In this document: positions 61,924 through 64,000 of the stretch, piece by piece
How positions within the stretch are numbered: position 1 is the stretch's first letter
How the letters are laid out: each line of letters begins with the position of its first letter
NCBI RefSeq assembly: GCF_013415905.1
Contig: NZ_CP058909.1
Location: forward strand, 3,224,001-3,288,000
DNA: 64,000 bases
Reading direction: 5' to 3'
Source: Halosimplex pelagicum
GTDB taxonomy: Archaea; Halobacteriota; Halobacteria; Halobacteriales; Haloarculaceae
Made by a program: the position numbers and the translations under genes
The notes under the pieces: generated by a model
Databases searched by the model: none
Told to the model about the DNA's origin: nothing
What the model saw: only the letters and a program-made list of their open reading frames with translations

Positions 61924-63099
61924 ATGACCGACAACATCGGTGCGCCCGGAACGGACATGTCGCGTCGCGAATTCGCCAAAGCCGCCGCCGGCACGACCGG
62001 TTTCATGGCGCTCTCGGGCTGTCAGGCCGCCCCCGCGGAGGAGAGCGGCGTCACCGTCTCCGAGGTCGAGTCGGGGACCGGTTCGACGCCCGCACAGACC
62101 GCCAACCCCGCGGATCTCCCGAAGACCTCCCCGCCCCAGGTCGTCAACGTCGACGAGCAGGGCAACCAGGTCACGCTCTCCAGCGTCCCCTCCTACCACG
62201 AGGTCCACCCGCTGGAGAACATGGGCGGCCCCGTCGACCTCCCCTCCGTCTGGGCGTTCCAGGCCGACGACCGCGAGCCGTCGGTCCCCGGTCCCATCCT
62301 CCGGACGACCGAGGGCGAAGACATGGAGGTCACGCTGGACAACACGGACGGCAAGCGCCCGCACACGGTCCACTTCCACGGCCAGCGCAAGACCTGGGAG
62401 AACGACGGCGTCCCGACGACGACGGGCATCACCGTCCCGCCGGGCGAGAAACACACCTACGAGATCCCCGCGAACGTCCCCGGGACGCACCTCTATCACT
62501 GCCATTACCAGACCCACCGCCACATCGACATGGGGATGTACGGCTTCCTGCGCGTTGACCCGAAGGGCTACGAGGAGGCCGACCAGGAGCTGTTCATGAC
62601 GCTCAAGGAGTGGGACAACGACCTCAACAAGCAGATGGCGGGGATGGACGCCTCCTACTCGCCGCGCGAGCGCAACCCCAACGTCTTCACCATCAACGGC
62701 AAGTCCGCCCCGCGGACGCTCCACCCCGAGGACGGCTCGCCCGTCATCGTCGAGCAGGGCGACACCGTCCGCATCCACTTCGCCAACAACGGGTACATGA
62801 TGCACCCGATGCACACGCACAACCACCGCTTCGAGGTCGTCGAGAAGGACGGCTCGGTGATCCCCGAGGAAGCCCGCTACAAGGAGGACGTGCTCAACAT
62901 CGCCCCCGCCGAACGGAAGACGATCGAGTTCGAAGCCGACGCCGACCCCGGCATCTACCTCATGCACTGCCACAAGGTGTTCCACGCCATGAACGGCAAC
63001 TCCTACCCCGGCGGCATGGTCGGCGCCATCGTCTACCGCGACGCCATGGACTCGGACATCTTCTCCCAGCTCATGGAATACGCCGGCTACGAGGGCTGA
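61924..63099 (+). CDS. Two-domain multicopper oxidase, Tat-exported
   Basis: 391 residues. A Tat-like signal (SRREFAKAAAGTTGFMALSGC) predicts export and a lipid anchor. Domain 1 has HTVHFHG and HCHYQTHRHIDM (HCHxxxHxxxxM, type 1 copper with HCH trinuclear ligands). Domain 2 has HPMHTHNHRF and MHCHKVFHAMNG with PGGM. Both cupredoxin domains therefore carry HCH and the trinuclear His ligands, like the two-domain laccase-type MCOs, not like NirK (which lacks these). It may oxidise metal or phenolic donors. Oxygen is the likely acceptor. Confidence 0.88.
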   Translation: MTDNIGAPGTDMSRREFAKAAAGTTGFMALSGCQAAPAEESGVTVSEVESGTGSTPAQTANPADLPKTSPPQVVNVDEQGNQVTLSSVPSYHEVHPLENMGGPVDLPSVWAFQADDREPSVPGPILRTTEGEDMEVTLDNTDGKRPHTVHFHGQRKTWENDGVPTTTGITVPPGEKHTYEIPANVPGTHLYHCHYQTHRHIDMGMYGFLRVDPKGYEEADQELFMTLKEWDNDLNKQMAGMDASYSPRERNPNVFTINGKSAPRTLHPEDGSPVIVEQGDTVRIHFANNGYMMHPMHTHNHRFEVVEKDGSVIPEEARYKEDVLNIAPAERKTIEFEADADPGIYLMHCHKVFHAMNGNSYPGGMVGAIVYRDAMDSDIFSQLMEYAGYEG

Positions 63100-63248
63100 A
63101 CCTCCCGCATCGATATCCTTCGGCGCCGACGCCCAGCCGGCCCGGGCCCGGGCCCGGACCCGAACCCGGACCTGCGCCACACTCCTGTCAGACATCGCGA
63201 ACGGGCATCGGCGGTCTCCGCCGCCTCGTCCTCGCTCTTCTCCGCGTT

Positions 63249-63557
63249 CTACTCCACGACGTAGGACTGCATCTCGCCGCGCGAGCGCACGTCGACGAAC
63301 CGGTAGCGACGCCCGTCGGTCAGGTCGCCGGCGAAGTCGGCGCCGTCCGCCCCCTCCATCCCGTAGACCTCGTCGGCCTCCCGCAGGTCGCGGTCGTGTA
63401 GCGTCTCGCGCACCGCCTCGGGAAGCCGCCCGTCCGGCGGGACTTCGACGACGAACAGGCGGTCGGTGAAGCTCTTGGCCGTCCAGGCGTCGGCGACGCC
63501 CTCGCGAGCGGCCACCCGCTCGGCGAGCGTCGACAGGGCCGCGGCTCTGTCGCTCAT
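63249..63557 (-). CDS. Conserved haloarchaeal protein, unknown
   Basis: 102 residues: STLAERVAAREGVADAWTAKSFTDRLFVVEVP, then VRETLHDRDLREADEVYG. A small alpha/beta domain with no known motif. Its upstream region carries a CGAACCGGTTCG palindrome (63595-63606). Confidence 0.65.
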   Translation of the reverse strand: MSDRAAALSTLAERVAAREGVADAWTAKSFTDRLFVVEVPPDGRLPEAVRETLHDRDLREADEVYGMEGADGADFAGDLTDGRRYRFVDVRSRGEMQSYVVE

Positions 63558-63594
63558 ACCCCGAGTTCGTCCGCCGGTCGGAAACCGCCCGTCC

Positions 63595-63606
63595 CGAACC
63601 GGTTCG
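63595..63606. promoter_or_regulatory. CGAAC-N2-GTTCG palindrome
   Basis: CGAACCGGTTCG, identical to the element at 61809, 38 bp upstream of the ATG of the small conserved protein. It also follows the neighbouring lipoprotein gene's stop. Confidence 0.4.
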
Positions 63607-63645
63607 TCGGTACGGAGCGGTCGGCGACCGCGCGTCCGCCGTTCC

Positions 63646-64000
63646 TCACCCCTCGCTCATCGCCTCGTCGTACCACGACGGCCGGTCGACGGTCGTGGTC
63701 CCGACCCGTTCGAACCGGACGCTCCGCCTGACGCGGACGCGCTCCCCGTCGTCGAGGGTCGCGTCGTAGACGACGTGGTACGACTCGACGAACCCCGACC
63801 CCGTGACGAACGCGTGCAGCGTCGCGTTCTCGACGCCCTCGACCTCGGCGGGGTCGTCGACGAACTCGTCGGACCGGGCGGCCGTCCCGACGAGGTGGAC
63901 CCGATCCCGCGCGGGCGAGCGGTCGGCGACTCGCGTCTCGAACCCTTCGAGGGTCGACCGCAGGTCGGTCTCGGGCCCGAGGTCGAGCGCGACCGTTCCG
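63646..64000 (-). CDS. Lipoprotein-type protein, C-terminal part (DUF7537-like), cut by window end
   Basis: The minus-strand frame is open from 64000 to the TGA at 63646-63648; its start lies beyond the window. The visible part (NATLHAFVTGSGFVESYHVVYDA, then GTTTVDRPSWYDEAMSEG at the end) is like the last strands of a haloarchaeal lipoprotein family. No catalytic motif. The N-terminus cannot be assessed. Confidence 0.65.
   Translation of the reverse strand, partial: GTVALDLGPETDLRSTLEGFETRVADRSPARDRVHLVGTAARSDEFVDDPAEVEGVENATLHAFVTGSGFVESYHVVYDATLDDGERVRVRRSVRFERVGTTTVDRPSWYDEAMSEG

Noticed and set aside
61924..63099. Copper nitrite reductase NirK
   Set aside because: Both domains carry HCH trinuclear ligands, which NirK lacks; the multicopper oxidase reading fits better.

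Overview
The window reads as chromosomal DNA from a halophilic archaeon (class Halobacteria). The evidence is roughly 70% G+C coding sequence, very acidic predicted proteins, Tat-type lipoprotein signals (RR...AGC), TATA-like boxes about 25 bp before many start codons, and archaeal genes: TFB, RadB, Cdc48, TrmB and DtxR-type regulators, the AhbC/AhbD haem pathway, a RpoEps-like protein and two haem-copper oxidases. No rRNA, tRNA, CRISPR array or transposase was found. The genus cannot be fixed from the sequence alone.

Layout. 0-11 kb: the end of a TFB gene, a Nudix hydrolase, a pilin-like protein, an asparagine-synthase-like/PHP pair, a deacetylase, a site-2 protease, an MFS carrier, a likely polyhydroxyalkanoate mobilisation group (short-chain fatty acid transporter, patatin-like depolymerase, hydroxybutyrate dehydrogenase) and a DtxR-type regulator with a perfect palindromic operator. 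11-17 kb: a membrane protein with five YegP/DUF1508 repeats, then divergent ahbC and ahbD haem genes, with a PaaB-like small protein coupled to ahbC. 17.2-19.1 kb: an AT-rich island carrying a two-gene CBASS anti-phage system (CD-NTase plus Cap15-type effector); its cyclase gene is interrupted by one in-frame TAG. 19-32 kb: an oligosaccharide-use cluster of two GH13 alpha-glucosidases, a complete oligopeptide-type ABC transporter and a TrmB-family regulator.

32-37 kb: a respiratory or nitrogen-oxide-flavoured group (two DUF2249 proteins, a cupin, a free-standing GlutR-tail-like protein, an NnrS-like membrane protein, oxidase subunit I). A CGAAC-N2-GTTCG element recurs here and again near 61.8 and 63.6 kb. 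36-46 kb: radB beside an RNase H/RuvC-like protein, an epimerase coupled to larC, cdc48, then four copies of a conserved promoter-like element (42.8-43.9 kb) leading into a RpoEps-like gene. 45-64 kb: a CBS-HPF ribosome-hibernation-type protein, hisF, a natural fusion of oxidase subunits I and II, a beta-mannosidase, purL, a UspA tandem, a multicopper oxidase and small haloarchaeal proteins, ending in a lipoprotein gene cut by the window edge.

The items most worth a second look are the CBASS island with its amber codon, the four-copy element after cdc48, the orphan GlutR-like domain, the shared CGAAC-N2-GTTCG palindromes and the CoxI-CoxII fusion. Many adjacent genes overlap by ATGA, so translational coupling is common.
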